The notes under the pieces are model-generated. The model was not told the origin of the DNA, did not search any database, and was given only the letters and a program-made list of their open reading frames with translations. A DNA stretch of 64,000 nucleotides from Geothermobacter ehrlichii (GTDB lineage: Bacteria; Desulfobacterota; Desulfuromonadia; Desulfuromonadales; Geothermobacteraceae). The stretch is from NCBI RefSeq assembly GCF_008124615.1, contig NZ_VNIB01000007.1, positions 43,501 to 107,500 on the forward strand. The letters run 5' to 3'. Both the position numbers and the translations under genes were made by a program. Shown piece after piece: positions 1 to 8,457 of the stretch; the stretch's first letter is position 1; each line of letters opens with the position of its first letter.

Positions 1-947
1 GGCGCATACTTGCGCTTGAGCTGACCGATGCGGGCCAGCCGTTCCTCGACCTCGTTCTGCCGGCCTGGCTCGAAACTGAGCCGGGAGGAAAAGTCGCGCA
101 GCTGCAGGGCGACGTCCTCGAGACTGTACTGGCTGCTGCGCAGGGTTTCCGCCAGGGTCCCGAGTAGCGGGTCGATTTCGGCCAGGTTTTCGAGCTCTCC
201 CGCCAGCCGGCTGACGATTTCACAGACCGAGTTCGCACCGCCGTAGAGGCTTTCATAGCCGCCGCCGGTAGCCTGGGAGAGTTTTTCGCCATGCTTCAGC
301 AGCTTGCGCTCCTGTTCCAGTTCCTCGTCCTCCCCCGGCCGCAGGGCGGCGGCGGCAATCTCCTGCCGCTGAAACCGCAGAAAATCGAGCCGCTGCTGGC
401 GGTCGCGCTCTCCCTGCTCGAGCTGTTCGAGCTCGTCGCGCAACGCCTTCACCCCGGCATGGCAGTCGGCACAGGCCCGGCGCTGTTGCTGCAGGCCGGC
501 GAAATGATCGAGAAAATTGAGGTGGGCCTCGGGCTTCTGCAGCAGCTGGTGCTCATGCTGGCCGTAGATGTTGACCAGCCGTCGGCTGATATCCTGCAGC
601 TGCCCCAGCCGGGCGATGGAACCGTTGATGAAGATCCGGTTCTTCCCTTCCCGACTGATCACCCGCTTGACGGTCAGTTCGTCCGCAACCTCGAAACCGG
701 ATGCCTCGAGCTGCCGTTTGACCTCGGTCAGCCCGGCGATGTCGAACAGCCCTTCGACCGTCGCTTCGTCGGTACCGGCTCGTATGACCTCGGGCCGGGC
801 GCGGCCGCCGATGAGCAGGCCGACGGCATCGATGATGATCGACTTGCCGGCGCCCGTCTCGCCGGTAAGAATGTTGAATCCCGGCTTCAGACTCACCTCG
901 AGCCGGTCGATGATGGCGAAGTTGCGGATGACGAGTTCTCTGAGCAT
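1..947 (-). CDS. recN: DNA repair protein RecN (3' part beyond window)
   Basis: RecN is an SMC-like ATPase that organises double-strand-break ends for recombinational repair. About 315 N-terminal residues are visible, starting MLRELVIRNFAIID, with the Walker A motif GETGAGKS at residues 29-36 and the RecN-typical YGQHEHQ near residue 135, followed by a Glu/Arg-rich coiled-coil stretch. The C-terminal Walker B half lies outside the window. The ATG at 947 sits 28 bp after the nadK stop, so the two are probably co-transcribed, the nadK-recN order seen in many bacteria. No strong ribosome site is visible at this start. Confidence 0.95.
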   Translation of the reverse strand, partial: MLRELVIRNFAIIDRLEVSLKPGFNILTGETGAGKSIIIDAVGLLIGGRARPEVIRAGTDEATVEGLFDIAGLTEVKRQLEASGFEVADELTVKRVISREGKNRIFINGSIARLGQLQDISRRLVNIYGQHEHQLLQKPEAHLNFLDHFAGLQQQRRACADCHAGVKALRDELEQLEQGERDRQQRLDFLRFQRQEIAAAALRPGEDEELEQERKLLKHGEKLSQATGGGYESLYGGANSVCEIVSRLAGELENLAEIDPLLGTLAETLRSSQYSLEDVALQLRDFSSRLSFEPGRQNEVEERLARIGQLKRKYA

Positions 948-975
948 GGCAATCCGTCGGCCGCCCGGTCGCGGG

Positions 976-1830
976 CTAGCGCTCTCCCCAGAGCAGCTTG
1001 GTGCGAAGGATTTCGAAATAGTCCCGCTGCGGGCTCTTCACCAGCAGGGTCACGCAGGGAGACCGCCTGACCTCGACCACGTCACCGCCGGCCAGCGGCA
1101 TGCCGATCTGGCCGTCGGCGGTCAGCATCACCTCTTCGTCCTGAAACTTGACCTCGACCCGGATCACGTCTTCGTCAGAGACGATGATCGGCCGGTTGGT
1201 CAGCATGTGCGGACAGATGGGGGCGATGGCCAGGCAGTGCAGCCCCGGATGGATGATGGGGCCGCCGGCGGCCAGGTTGTAGGCGGTGGTGCCGGTCGGG
1301 GTCGAGATGATCAGGCCGTCGCCGCGGAAGGTGGTCAGGTAGCCGCCGTTGATGCTGGCCTCCATGTCGATGATGCGTGCCAGCGCCCCCTTGTTGATGA
1401 CAACGTCGTTCAGGGTACGGAAACGGCCGACGGCCTCGCCGCGACGCAGCACCACGGCGTCGAGCATCATGCGGCTCGACACCTCGAAATCGCCGCGCAG
1501 CACCCGGTCGAGCACCGGAAAGGTCTCGTCGCAGGCGACCTCGGTGAGAAAACCGAGCCGGCCGAGATTCACTCCGAGGATGGGAATCCGCAGCTCACCG
1601 ATCAGCCGGGCGACGGAAATCAGGGTGCCGTCACCACCCAGCACGACGACCAGGTCGACCAGGGAAGGAATGGCGCCCGGCGGATAACCCTTCTCCCGCC
1701 CCAGCGCCGAGGCCAGCACATCTTCCAGAAAGATGCTGCAGCCGCGCTCTTCGAGATAGCAGCAGACATCGCCGGCCAGGGCCGCGGCATCCCGGTTGTT
1801 GTGCTTGGCATAGATACCGATTCTTTTCAT
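976..1830 (-). CDS. nadK: NAD kinase
   Basis: This enzyme phosphorylates NAD to NADP in the cytoplasm. The 284-residue product has the usual family length. It carries the nucleotide-binding GGDGT motif (LGGDGTLISVAR) and the conserved PTGTTAYNLAAGGP loop. I chose the ATG at 1830 (MKRIGIYAKHNN) because AGAGGTGG lies just upstream; the open frame continues further but without family similarity. It is followed by recN on the same strand and is divergent from rarA. Confidence 0.95.
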   Translation of the reverse strand: MKRIGIYAKHNNRDAAALAGDVCCYLEERGCSIFLEDVLASALGREKGYPPGAIPSLVDLVVVLGGDGTLISVARLIGELRIPILGVNLGRLGFLTEVACDETFPVLDRVLRGDFEVSSRMMLDAVVLRRGEAVGRFRTLNDVVINKGALARIIDMEASINGGYLTTFRGDGLIISTPTGTTAYNLAAGGPIIHPGLHCLAIAPICPHMLTNRPIIVSDEDVIRVEVKFQDEEVMLTADGQIGMPLAGGDVVEVRRSPCVTLLVKSPQRDYFEILRTKLLWGER

Positions 1831-1905
1831 GAGAACCACCTCTAATCGTCGAAATCTAGCAGATTTACGCCCCTGCGTCCATCCCTTTGCCGCCACTACG
1901 TCCGG

Positions 1906-1934
1906 TTGCCGGGCCCCGTCCGCTGTGCTAGAGT
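1906..1934 (+). promoter_or_regulatory. Sigma-70-type promoter for rarA
   Basis: TTGCCG (1906-1911) and TAGAGT (1929-1934) are separated by 17 bp, and the -10 ends 25 bp before the rarA ATG. The match is moderate and was judged by eye. Confidence 0.5.
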
Positions 1935-1959
1935 CGAACGCGGCAAGGAGACACGCGCA

Positions 1960-3282
1960 ATGGACCTCTTCTCTCAGAGCACCGGCGACGACGCCCCGCT
2001 GGCCGAGCGGATGCGGCCCCAGGCCCTGGACGACATGGTCGGCCAGCAGCACCTGCTGGGGGAAGGGAAACTGCTGCGCCGGCTGATCGAACAGGACCGG
2101 CTCGCCTCAGTCATCTTCTGGGGACCGCCGGGCACCGGCAAGACCACCCTCGCCCGCGTCATCGCCAACACCACCAGCAGCCGCTTCGTCTTTTTTTCGG
2201 CCGTTCTCGGCAGCATCAAGGAGGTGCGGGAGATCGTCGCCAAGGCGGCGGAAGAACGCGCCTGGCACGGCCGCCGCACCCTGCTTTTCGTCGACGAGAT
2301 CCACCGTTTCAACAAGGCGCAGCAGGACGCCTTTCTTCCCGCCGTCGAGAAGGGGGATGTCATTCTTATCGGCGCGACGACCGAAAACCCGAGCTTCGAG
2401 GTCAATTCGGCCCTGCTCTCCCGGTCGCGGGTCTTCGTGCTAGAACCGCTTTCCGCCGAGGATCTGAAAACCCTGCTGCAAAAAGCCCTGCGCGATCCGC
2501 GCGGCCTGGCGGACAGCAATCTGCAAATCGAGGAGGACGCCCTCGATTTTCTCGCCGCGCGGGCCCACGGCGATGCCCGGGTGGCCCTTGGCGCGCTGGA
2601 GATCGCCGCCACCGCGGCCCGCAACGGAACCATCGACCTGCCCCTGGTCGAGGAGGCGCTGCAGAGCCGGGCCATTCTCTACGACAAGGGAGGCGAGGAG
2701 CACTACAACGTCATCTCGGCCTTCATCAAGAGCATGCGCGGCTCCGACCCGGACGCCGCCCTCTACTGGCTGGCCCGGATGCTCGAGGCAGGCGAAGACC
2801 CCCTGTTCATCGCCCGCAGGATGGTCATCTTCGCCTCCGAGGATGTCGGCAACGCCGATCCCCGCGCCCTGCAGATCGCCATCACCGTGCAGCAGGCGGT
2901 GCATTTCGTCGGCCTGCCCGAAGCGCGCATCAACCTGGCCCAGGGTGTCACCTATCTGGCCACGGCGCCAAAGAGCAATGCCAGCTATGTCGGCATCAAG
3001 CAGGCGCAGGCCGAGGTTCGCGCCAGCGGCGCCCTGCCGGTCCCCAAACACCTGCGCAACGCCCCGACCCGGCTGATGAAGGAACTCGACTACGGCAAGG
3101 GTTACCAGTACGCCCATGACCAGGCCGAAGCCCTGACAACCCAGTCCCACCTGCCGGAAGACCTGGCCGGCCGAACCTTCTACCGGCCGACCGACCGCGG
3201 CTACGAGAAGACCATCGGCGAACGCATGGCCTATCATGCGCAGCTGAAAATGCGGCGCAGGGGCCGAAAGGAAAAACCATGA
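1960..3282 (+). CDS. rarA: Replication-associated recombination protein A (RarA/MgsA)
   Basis: AAA+ ATPase related to clamp loaders that acts at stalled replication forks. The 440-residue product has Walker A GPPGTGKTT at residues 55-63, Walker B LLFVDEIHRFNK, and the C-terminal MgsA-type region with KSMRGSDPDAALYWLARML. The ATG at 1960 follows AAGGAG with good spacing; an in-frame upstream start would add an unrelated N-terminus. Its last four bases overlap the YidD-like gene (ATGA), so translation is coupled. Confidence 0.95.
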   Translation: MDLFSQSTGDDAPLAERMRPQALDDMVGQQHLLGEGKLLRRLIEQDRLASVIFWGPPGTGKTTLARVIANTTSSRFVFFSAVLGSIKEVREIVAKAAEERAWHGRRTLLFVDEIHRFNKAQQDAFLPAVEKGDVILIGATTENPSFEVNSALLSRSRVFVLEPLSAEDLKTLLQKALRDPRGLADSNLQIEEDALDFLAARAHGDARVALGALEIAATAARNGTIDLPLVEEALQSRAILYDKGGEEHYNVISAFIKSMRGSDPDAALYWLARMLEAGEDPLFIARRMVIFASEDVGNADPRALQIAITVQQAVHFVGLPEARINLAQGVTYLATAPKSNASYVGIKQAQAEVRASGALPVPKHLRNAPTRLMKELDYGKGYQYAHDQAEALTTQSHLPEDLAGRTFYRPTDRGYEKTIGERMAYHAQLKMRRRGRKEKP

Positions 3283-3737
3283 GCCGGCGGCTGCTTTTCG
3301 TTCTGCTGTTTCTGCTGCCGGCGACCCCGCTCTGGAGCGCGGCATCCGACTGGCAGCCCTGGGACGGCAAGAGCCGGAAAGAGATGCCGATCGAGGCCGA
3401 CGGTCCGGCTTTCGACCAGGCGATCCGTTTCTTTCAGCACTACATCTCACCGGTCGACGGCGCCCGCTGCCCCATGTATCCGACCTGTTCGGCCTACGCC
3501 CGCCAGGCCCTGGCCCGCCACGGCCCCTGGCTCGGCATTCTGCTCACCGTCGACCGCCTGATTCACGAAAACGATCCGCGCGAACGCCGCCGGCCGGTGC
3601 TGGTCGGCGATCGCTATCGCTATTTCGACCCGGTCGAGGCCAACGACTTCTGGCTGGGGCATCCCGCGGCGGCGCCGGATCCGCCCGATGGTCAACCACC
3701 CCGTTCCCGCATGGACTCAGGGCAAATAACCCAGTGA
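3279..3737 (+). CDS. YidD-family membrane protein insertion factor with signal-like N-terminus
   Basis: The core FQHYISPVDGARCPMYPTCS followed by YARQALARHG matches the YidD (DUF37) family, small proteins that help YidC-dependent membrane insertion. At 152 residues it is about twice the usual length: an N-terminal hydrophobic segment (MSRRLLFVLLFLLPATPLWS) precedes the domain and a loosely conserved tail follows it. It overlaps rarA by 4 bp and is not next to rnpA/yidC, so this may be a second, secreted or membrane-anchored paralogue. That role is inferred. Confidence 0.8.
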   Translation: MSRRLLFVLLFLLPATPLWSAASDWQPWDGKSRKEMPIEADGPAFDQAIRFFQHYISPVDGARCPMYPTCSAYARQALARHGPWLGILLTVDRLIHENDPRERRRPVLVGDRYRYFDPVEANDFWLGHPAAAPDPPDGQPPRSRMDSGQITQ

Positions 3738-3871
3738 TTTTCAGCTTGTTTTTGCCCGCCGCGCAGGTTATATTGACGGCGGTTCGCTTCTGATTTACCG
3801 GTTTCAAGGAGGGGGCAACAGAGCGATATACCACCCTTTGCAGTCATTGGAATGCATATGGCCGGCTTAGG

Positions 3872-3972
3872 CAGGGTATTGAAAAGCGTCATGAGGGTGG
3901 GCGAAACGGGGCAAAGACGGCCGAAAAACGCAAAAACTCGGTTTACAAAGTGAGTGAATGAGCGTTTGAGGC
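3872..3972 (+). repeat. Dispersed repeat family R2, copy 1
   Basis: Starts CAGGGTATTGAAAAGCGTC and runs through GCCGAAAAACGCAAAAACTC and GTTTAC...GAATGAGCG. The same order of blocks occurs inverted at 53921-53989, and the first block is shared with 16428-16490 and, more weakly, 43744-43797. Confidence 0.6.
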
Positions 3973-4002
3973 TGTTTCGACGCCTTGCCGGGTTCGTGAG
4001 TT

Positions 4003-4040
4003 CAGGCAGGTCAATGACTGTGTACTACCTGCCGGTCATC
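4003..4040 (+). repeat. Fragment of the 162-bp palindromic element (family R1)
   Basis: CAGGCAGGTCAATGAC, then GTGTACTA and GCCGGT, matches the right-hand inner part of the element at 24052-24213 with a one-base insertion. The outer terminal repeat is not recognisable, so this looks like a decayed copy. Confidence 0.55.
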
Positions 4041-4225
4041 GGCTTGCGGACGCGGGGTCACGCCAACCACGATCGTTTTTCGATGTCCTGCAGGCACCGG
4101 CATGGAGCCTACGGGATGGTATCGACCCCTGGTCGTCGTCAAAAACAGAACCCACTACCAGCGTCCGGCATCCAACCCTCCGGAGCGCACACGGTTCTAT
4201 TCTCTCTTTCCCCCATGGAGGCGTC

Positions 4226-6508
4226 ATGCCTCCGCTGAACGAACCACCGATCGACTTCAGCGAGCCGCTGCGGCATTGCCTCGACTATCTCGGCCGTTCC
4301 GACGTTTCCGTTCCCATTCAGTCACTGTTGACAGCCTCCGGCATCGACCGCGAACGGCTGCGGGTAACAGCTGAACAATTCTACCGATTTTGCCAGCATG
4401 TCGCAGCCGCAACCGGCGACGACATGCTGCTGCGCCGGGTGGGACGCCACGCCGGGCGCCGGGCAAGCCTCGGCTTTCTCAGCCAGGCGGCCCAGGGAAT
4501 CGTCGGCCCCGGCCTCCTTCTGCAGCACCTGATACGGCGGCACCAGTCCGGCCGACCGGCGCTATGGGAACTGAAAAAAACCGGCGCCAGACGTCTCGAA
4601 CTGTCGCTCGGCGGCAAGGGACACGGCCCCTTCCTCTGTCAGTACGTGACCGGTTTTCTCGAAGGGCTGGCTCCGCTCTACAGCCAGGAAGGATCCGGTT
4701 TCGTTCATCCGCGCTGTACCGGCCGGGGGGACAGCCGCTGTCTCTATGTCCTTTCCTGGCCCAACCGACCGGGCGACACCCTCAGGCGCGCCCGCAACCT
4801 GCTCGCCGCCGGCACCCTGCTGACATTGCCGGCGATACCGTGGATCCCGGCAACGGCGACCGGCCCTCTTGCGTTCGCCGCCATGGGGGGCCTCTTCGCC
4901 CTGACCGCCATCGGCGGTATCATCGAGCGTATCGGCATCCAGAAACACCTGCACCGGCAGATCCTGACCAACGAGCACCTCGTCGACCAGGAAAACGCCA
5001 ACGCGGTCAAGCTGCAGCTGACCCGGGAACTGAGCCAGGCGGTGGGCAGCCGCGGCAGCAGCGAGGATCTGCTGCAGGCGGTCATCGACATTCTGGCCGA
5101 AAATCTCGACTTCGACCGGGGCATGATCTTCCTCGTCGACCGGGACGAAAAGACAGTGCAGTACCGGGCGGGATTCGGACTGGGCGAACAGGACCTGGCG
5201 GTACTGCGCGAACCCGTTTCCATGGATCTGAAGTCCAGGGGCCACCCCCTGCCCGACTTTCTGCGGCAGTCCGGCTCGCTGCTCGTCAACGACGTCAGGG
5301 GGCTGCATTCCGTCCGCCACCACAATTTCTGCCGCTGGATGGCCCACCTGGGCAACCGCTCGTTTCTCTGCTGCCCCATCCACAATGGAAAACATCCTGC
5401 AGGGCTGCTGATCATGGGCCTGTCCAGTCCGCGCCGACAACTGCTGGAAAGCGACCTGCAGCTGCTCGAGGGGCTGGTTCCCCTGATCGGCATCGGCCTG
5501 CAGAACACGCGTCTGCTCCATCAGCAGTCAAGCCAGTTCCAGTCGATCCTGCAGGTCCTGGCGGCAAGCATCGACGCCCGCGACTTTCTGACCGCGGGGC
5601 ACTCGGCCCAGGTCACCGAATACGCCGTCGGCATCTGCCGCAAGCTGGGTCTTTCCGAGGACTACACCGACATGGTCCGCATCGCCGCCATGCTGCACGA
5701 CTACGGCAAGCTGGCCGTTCCCGACTTCATCCTGAAAAAGGACGGTGAACTCTCCGCCGAAGAAAAGGCCCTGATTCGCACCCATCCCGACAAGAGCCGC
5801 GAAATTCTCGAACGGATCCCCTTCGAAGGCATCTATCGCCAGATCCCGCAGATCGTCGGCGCCCACCACGAAAAGATGGACGGCAGCGGCTATCCGAAGG
5901 GGCTGAAGGGAGAAGAGATTCCGCTCGGCGCCCGCATCATCGCCGTGGCCGACTTCTTCGAGGCCATCACCTCCAAGCGCCACTACCGGGACCCGATGCC
6001 CTATCCCGTGGCCCTGCAGCTTCTGGCCGAAGAAAGCCTGATCCACTTCGACAAGAATGTGGTCGACGCCTTTTTCCGCTACATCAACGAAACCAGGGTC
6101 TGCATGGTCGGCAGGTCCAGGCCGAAAAGAACCAGCATCGACCGGCGCAAGGTCCGCATCCCCTGCCGCACACATGTCTCCTGCCAGATCGGCAACCGAG
6201 TCGTTGCCGGCACCAGCGCCAACCTCAGCAGCGGCGGCATCTTCGTCGCCACCGACCATCCCATCGACGTCAACAACCACGTCGAGGTCATCTTCACCCT
6301 GCCCAACCAGCCCTCCACCCTCTTCCGGCTGAAGGGGAGAGTCGCCTGGCACAACAACCGCAAGGCGCAACGCCTGCCGCACGGCGTCGGCATCGAGTTT
6401 TTGCGTGTGCCCGAGGAGATCTCCGGCGCTCTCAACGGCTTCATCAGCCATTACGTGGCCCGCCATGAAGCCGGGCTTGCCGACGAACCGGTTCTGACCG
6501 TTCACTGA
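4226..6508 (+). CDS. Membrane-associated GAF / HD-GYP / PilZ signalling protein
   Basis: Predicted c-di-GMP phosphodiesterase and receptor, 760 residues. An N-terminal region (1-175) ends in a Cys-containing CTGRGDSRCLYVLSW block that resembles 4-vinyl-reductase-like sensor domains. Two hydrophobic segments follow at about 192-233, then a GAF domain (about 281-425), an HD-GYP domain (about 440-620) and a PilZ domain (about 637-750). Catalytic signatures are intact: HDYGK near 491, HHEKMDGSGYP near 547-557. The PilZ start RRKVRIPCR is near 638. GGAGG precedes the ATG. It is flanked by repeats and looks monocistronic. Combining hydrolase and receptor in one chain suggests self-regulation by c-di-GMP, which is inferred. 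Confidence 0.88.
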   Translation: MPPLNEPPIDFSEPLRHCLDYLGRSDVSVPIQSLLTASGIDRERLRVTAEQFYRFCQHVAAATGDDMLLRRVGRHAGRRASLGFLSQAAQGIVGPGLLLQHLIRRHQSGRPALWELKKTGARRLELSLGGKGHGPFLCQYVTGFLEGLAPLYSQEGSGFVHPRCTGRGDSRCLYVLSWPNRPGDTLRRARNLLAAGTLLTLPAIPWIPATATGPLAFAAMGGLFALTAIGGIIERIGIQKHLHRQILTNEHLVDQENANAVKLQLTRELSQAVGSRGSSEDLLQAVIDILAENLDFDRGMIFLVDRDEKTVQYRAGFGLGEQDLAVLREPVSMDLKSRGHPLPDFLRQSGSLLVNDVRGLHSVRHHNFCRWMAHLGNRSFLCCPIHNGKHPAGLLIMGLSSPRRQLLESDLQLLEGLVPLIGIGLQNTRLLHQQSSQFQSILQVLAASIDARDFLTAGHSAQVTEYAVGICRKLGLSEDYTDMVRIAAMLHDYGKLAVPDFILKKDGELSAEEKALIRTHPDKSREILERIPFEGIYRQIPQIVGAHHEKMDGSGYPKGLKGEEIPLGARIIAVADFFEAITSKRHYRDPMPYPVALQLLAEESLIHFDKNVVDAFFRYINETRVCMVGRSRPKRTSIDRRKVRIPCRTHVSCQIGNRVVAGTSANLSSGGIFVATDHPIDVNNHVEVIFTLPNQPSTLFRLKGRVAWHNNRKAQRLPHGVGIEFLRVPEEISGALNGFISHYVARHEAGLADEPVLTVH

Positions 6509-6540
6509 AGAAGACCGGCAGCACTTCGAGCGCCGGCGCA

Positions 6541-6658
6541 GGGCGAGGGGTTTTGTGCCGGGTCAAGGCGCGGCCCGATGAGCGCGGAGGCGTACCGGAA
6601 GGTACGTCGCACAAGTGAAGAGGGACGCAACGACGAGCCGGTGCAAAAGAACCGCCCC
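6541..6658 (+). repeat. 118-bp repeat unit, copy 1 (family R4)
   Basis: From GGGCGAGG to AACCGCCCC this block is repeated almost base for base at 6710-6827 (period 169 bp). Differences are few, for example GGGG/GGAA near the start and AAGTGAAG/AAGCGAAG. It contains a short perfect hairpin, CGTACC-GGAA-GGTACG. No coding evidence. Confidence 0.85.
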
Positions 6659-6709
6659 GCAACCCGGCTTCAACGAAGTTCGCCAGCCCCTCTCCCCCGA
6701 ACCGTCGAA

Positions 6710-6827
6710 GGGCGAGGAATTTTGTGCCGGGTCAAGGCGCGGCCCGATGAGCGCGGAGGCGTACCGGAAGGTACGTCGCACAAGCGAAGAGGGACGCAAC
6801 GACGAGCCGGTGCAAAAGAACCGCCCC
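6710..6827 (+). repeat. 118-bp repeat unit, copy 2 (family R4)
   Basis: Second near-identical copy of the block at 6541-6658, ending three bases before the stop codon of the convergent outer-membrane-protein gene (stop at 6831-6833). The 322-bp gap 6509-6830 consists almost wholly of these two units and their 51-bp linker. Confidence 0.85.
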
Positions 6828-6830
6828 TGC

Positions 6831-7619
6831 TCAGAAAAGGTGGAAGATGTAGATCCCTGCCCCCACATCCGGACTGCCGTCGCTGAGCCCGCCGAGCAGA
6901 TGGCCGCCAAACCCGAAATCATTTCCCTCCCAGCCGACACGCCCTACCAGTTCGAGGGCGTCGTCCTCACCATCAAAAGGCGCCGTGGCCCCTTCCAGGC
7001 CACCGGAAACATTCCAGCCTCCGGCCAGGTAGCGCCCGACGGCGGCCGACCATTCCCAGTACGGATCGGGCTGATAGTCACCGTTGTCACCGGGAAGGAT
7101 GGAACGCAGGGAACCGTCGAGAAACCAGTCACCCAGCAGTCGCCGGACGGCCAGCCCGGCGCCGACATCCCAGGCGCCGGTACCCAGCCCCTTGCTGTCA
7201 TCTCCGGTCGGTGCCTTGAGATAGCCGAGCAGGCTCAACTCGAGGCTCGACGAAGACCAGAAAGCCCAGTTCGACTCCAGGCTTACATCCCCCAGACCCT
7301 CGCTGGAGCCGGCGGCGGCCAGGCGGCCTCCCCCCATGCCGCCAACCGTCGACAAACCGTCCGCCATACCGCCGAAACGTCGACCACCCATGAGCACCGT
7401 CGTTCCTTCCGACTGACTGATCCAGGGCAGGGTCAGGGCCAGGTCAAAATCCGCCGTACTCCAGGCCAGGGTCACCGGCACGGTCACCGCGGTGACCGTT
7501 TCATCGGTTCCATAATCACCACTGGCCACATCCAGGCCGACTTCCAGGCTCAATCCCGCGGCCGAAACGGGAAGAACACTCAGCAACAGCAATCCTGTCG
7601 ACAACAACAGCTTCAACAT
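6831..7619 (-). CDS. Predicted outer-membrane beta-barrel protein, transporter-like
   Basis: A 262-residue secreted protein. A signal peptide (MLKLLLSTGLLLLSVLPVSAAG) is followed by alternating amphipathic strands rich in Gly, Trp and Tyr, and it ends in a C-terminal phenylalanine (AGIYIFHLF), the hallmark of outer-membrane barrels. The pattern resembles the MetA-pathway/transporter-like barrel families, but I cannot name a substrate. The ATG at 7619 follows GGGAG; a TTG two codons upstream is less likely. It lies downstream of the metal operon but beyond a likely terminator, so membership in that operon is uncertain. Confidence 0.7.
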   Translation of the reverse strand: MLKLLLSTGLLLLSVLPVSAAGLSLEVGLDVASGDYGTDETVTAVTVPVTLAWSTADFDLALTLPWISQSEGTTVLMGGRRFGGMADGLSTVGGMGGGRLAAAGSSEGLGDVSLESNWAFWSSSSLELSLLGYLKAPTGDDSKGLGTGAWDVGAGLAVRRLLGDWFLDGSLRSILPGDNGDYQPDPYWEWSAAVGRYLAGGWNVSGGLEGATAPFDGEDDALELVGRVGWEGNDFGFGGHLLGGLSDGSPDVGAGIYIFHLF

Positions 7620-7759
7620 GGGCAACTCCCGGTTTCCGTGTTTCAGGCAAGACAGCCCCCGGCAACCTCTGGCGGCGGCAATGTCCCCTGTTTACCGTTA
7701 GACGTATGATTTCGGACAAGGTTTACCAAGGGGCTGACATCTTTTGCGTGGGGATGCAG

Positions 7760-7815
7760 AAAAAAGGAGGGTAGTCCGGGACACTGGAAGCACACTGCAC
7801 CTCCAGCATCCCGGA
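7760..7815 (-). terminator. Probable terminator of the metal-efflux operon
   Basis: On the minus strand an imperfect 16-bp stem (TCCGGGATGCTGGAGG pairing with CTTCCAGTGTCCCGGA) is followed, after nine bases, by six T residues. The T-tract is further from the stem than usual, so termination strength is uncertain. Confidence 0.5.
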
Positions 7816-7831
7816 CAACACCGATGTCGGT

Positions 7832-8392
7832 CTATTCGACCCGGATTTCAAACTTGAACTGGCGTTTCTTGCCGTCGGCCAGTTTGCTGCCGACCTTGAT
7901 CTCATACTCGCCGGGTGCCGGCAGGTTGATATCGCCGCCGAAGCCTTCGCCCATGCCCATCTTCATCGGCATCAACTTGATCGCCTTGCCCGCCTCACCG
8001 TTCTTGGGCTTGATCTTGACTGCAACCAGCCCCCCGGTCACCGGAGCGCCGGTCTTTTCGTCCTTGAACATGATCATGAAATGGTGGGTGGCACTCATGC
8101 CCATCTTCTCCATGGAGGCACGGGCCGCCTCGTCATAGACCTTGGCATGAGCCATCGCCTCGACGCCGTCTTCACTCTCGGTGCCGAGCATCAGCATGCC
8201 CGCCCCCATCTTCATGCCCTTCATGCCGTCATGGTCCATGCCCTTCATACCGTCATGGTCCATGCCTTCCATCTTGCCGTGGTGCCCGGCGTCCTTCATC
8301 ATGCCATGGTCCATCTCCTTGTCAGCCACCGCAACCAGCGGCAACATCAGGGTAAAGATGGCGATCAAAAGAATCCTTGCTGCGTTTTTCAT
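7832..8392 (-). CDS. Met/His-rich periplasmic metal-binding protein
   Basis: A 186-residue protein with a signal peptide (MKNAARILLIAIFTLMLPLVAVA), followed by a Met/His/Asp-rich segment that includes two tandem MDHDGMKG units, visible in the DNA as a 24-bp direct repeat. The C-terminal half (about 95-186) is a beta-rich domain ending in YEIKVGSKLADGKKRQFKFE. Such Met/His clusters bind Cu(I)/Ag(I) in CusF- and CopC-like proteins, so periplasmic copper buffering or delivery to the adjacent RND pump is a reasonable inference. ATG at 8392 follows AAGGAGAAGGAC. It is the last gene of the operon. Confidence 0.75.
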   Translation of the reverse strand: MKNAARILLIAIFTLMLPLVAVADKEMDHGMMKDAGHHGKMEGMDHDGMKGMDHDGMKGMKMGAGMLMLGTESEDGVEAMAHAKVYDEAARASMEKMGMSATHHFMIMFKDEKTGAPVTGGLVAVKIKPKNGEAGKAIKLMPMKMGMGEGFGGDINLPAPGEYEIKVGSKLADGKKRQFKFEIRVE

Positions 8393-8457
8393 GTCCTTCT
8401 CCTTGGTGTGAGAGTATGGGCCTTCGCCCGGTGTCAAACAAACGATTCCGTGGCCTG

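Larger units (their letters stand above)
3738..4225 (+). other. 488-bp intergenic region with two repeat remnants
   Basis: No convincing gene lies here. The gap holds a full-length-looking member of the TTGAAAAACG repeat family (3872-3972), a fragment of the 162-bp palindromic element (4003-4040), and a possible promoter (TTGTTT at 3746-3751, TATATT at 3769-3774, 17-bp spacer). The stretch 4041-4210 has no motif I can name; I looked for but did not see a c-di-GMP riboswitch. GGAGG at 4216-4220 is the ribosome site of the next gene. Confidence 0.6.

Noticed and set aside
4040..4210. c-di-GMP (GEMM) riboswitch before the HD-GYP/PilZ gene
   Set aside because: Some GGCACCGGC-like pieces occur but the conserved GGGCAAACC/GGGACGCAAAG core is missing.
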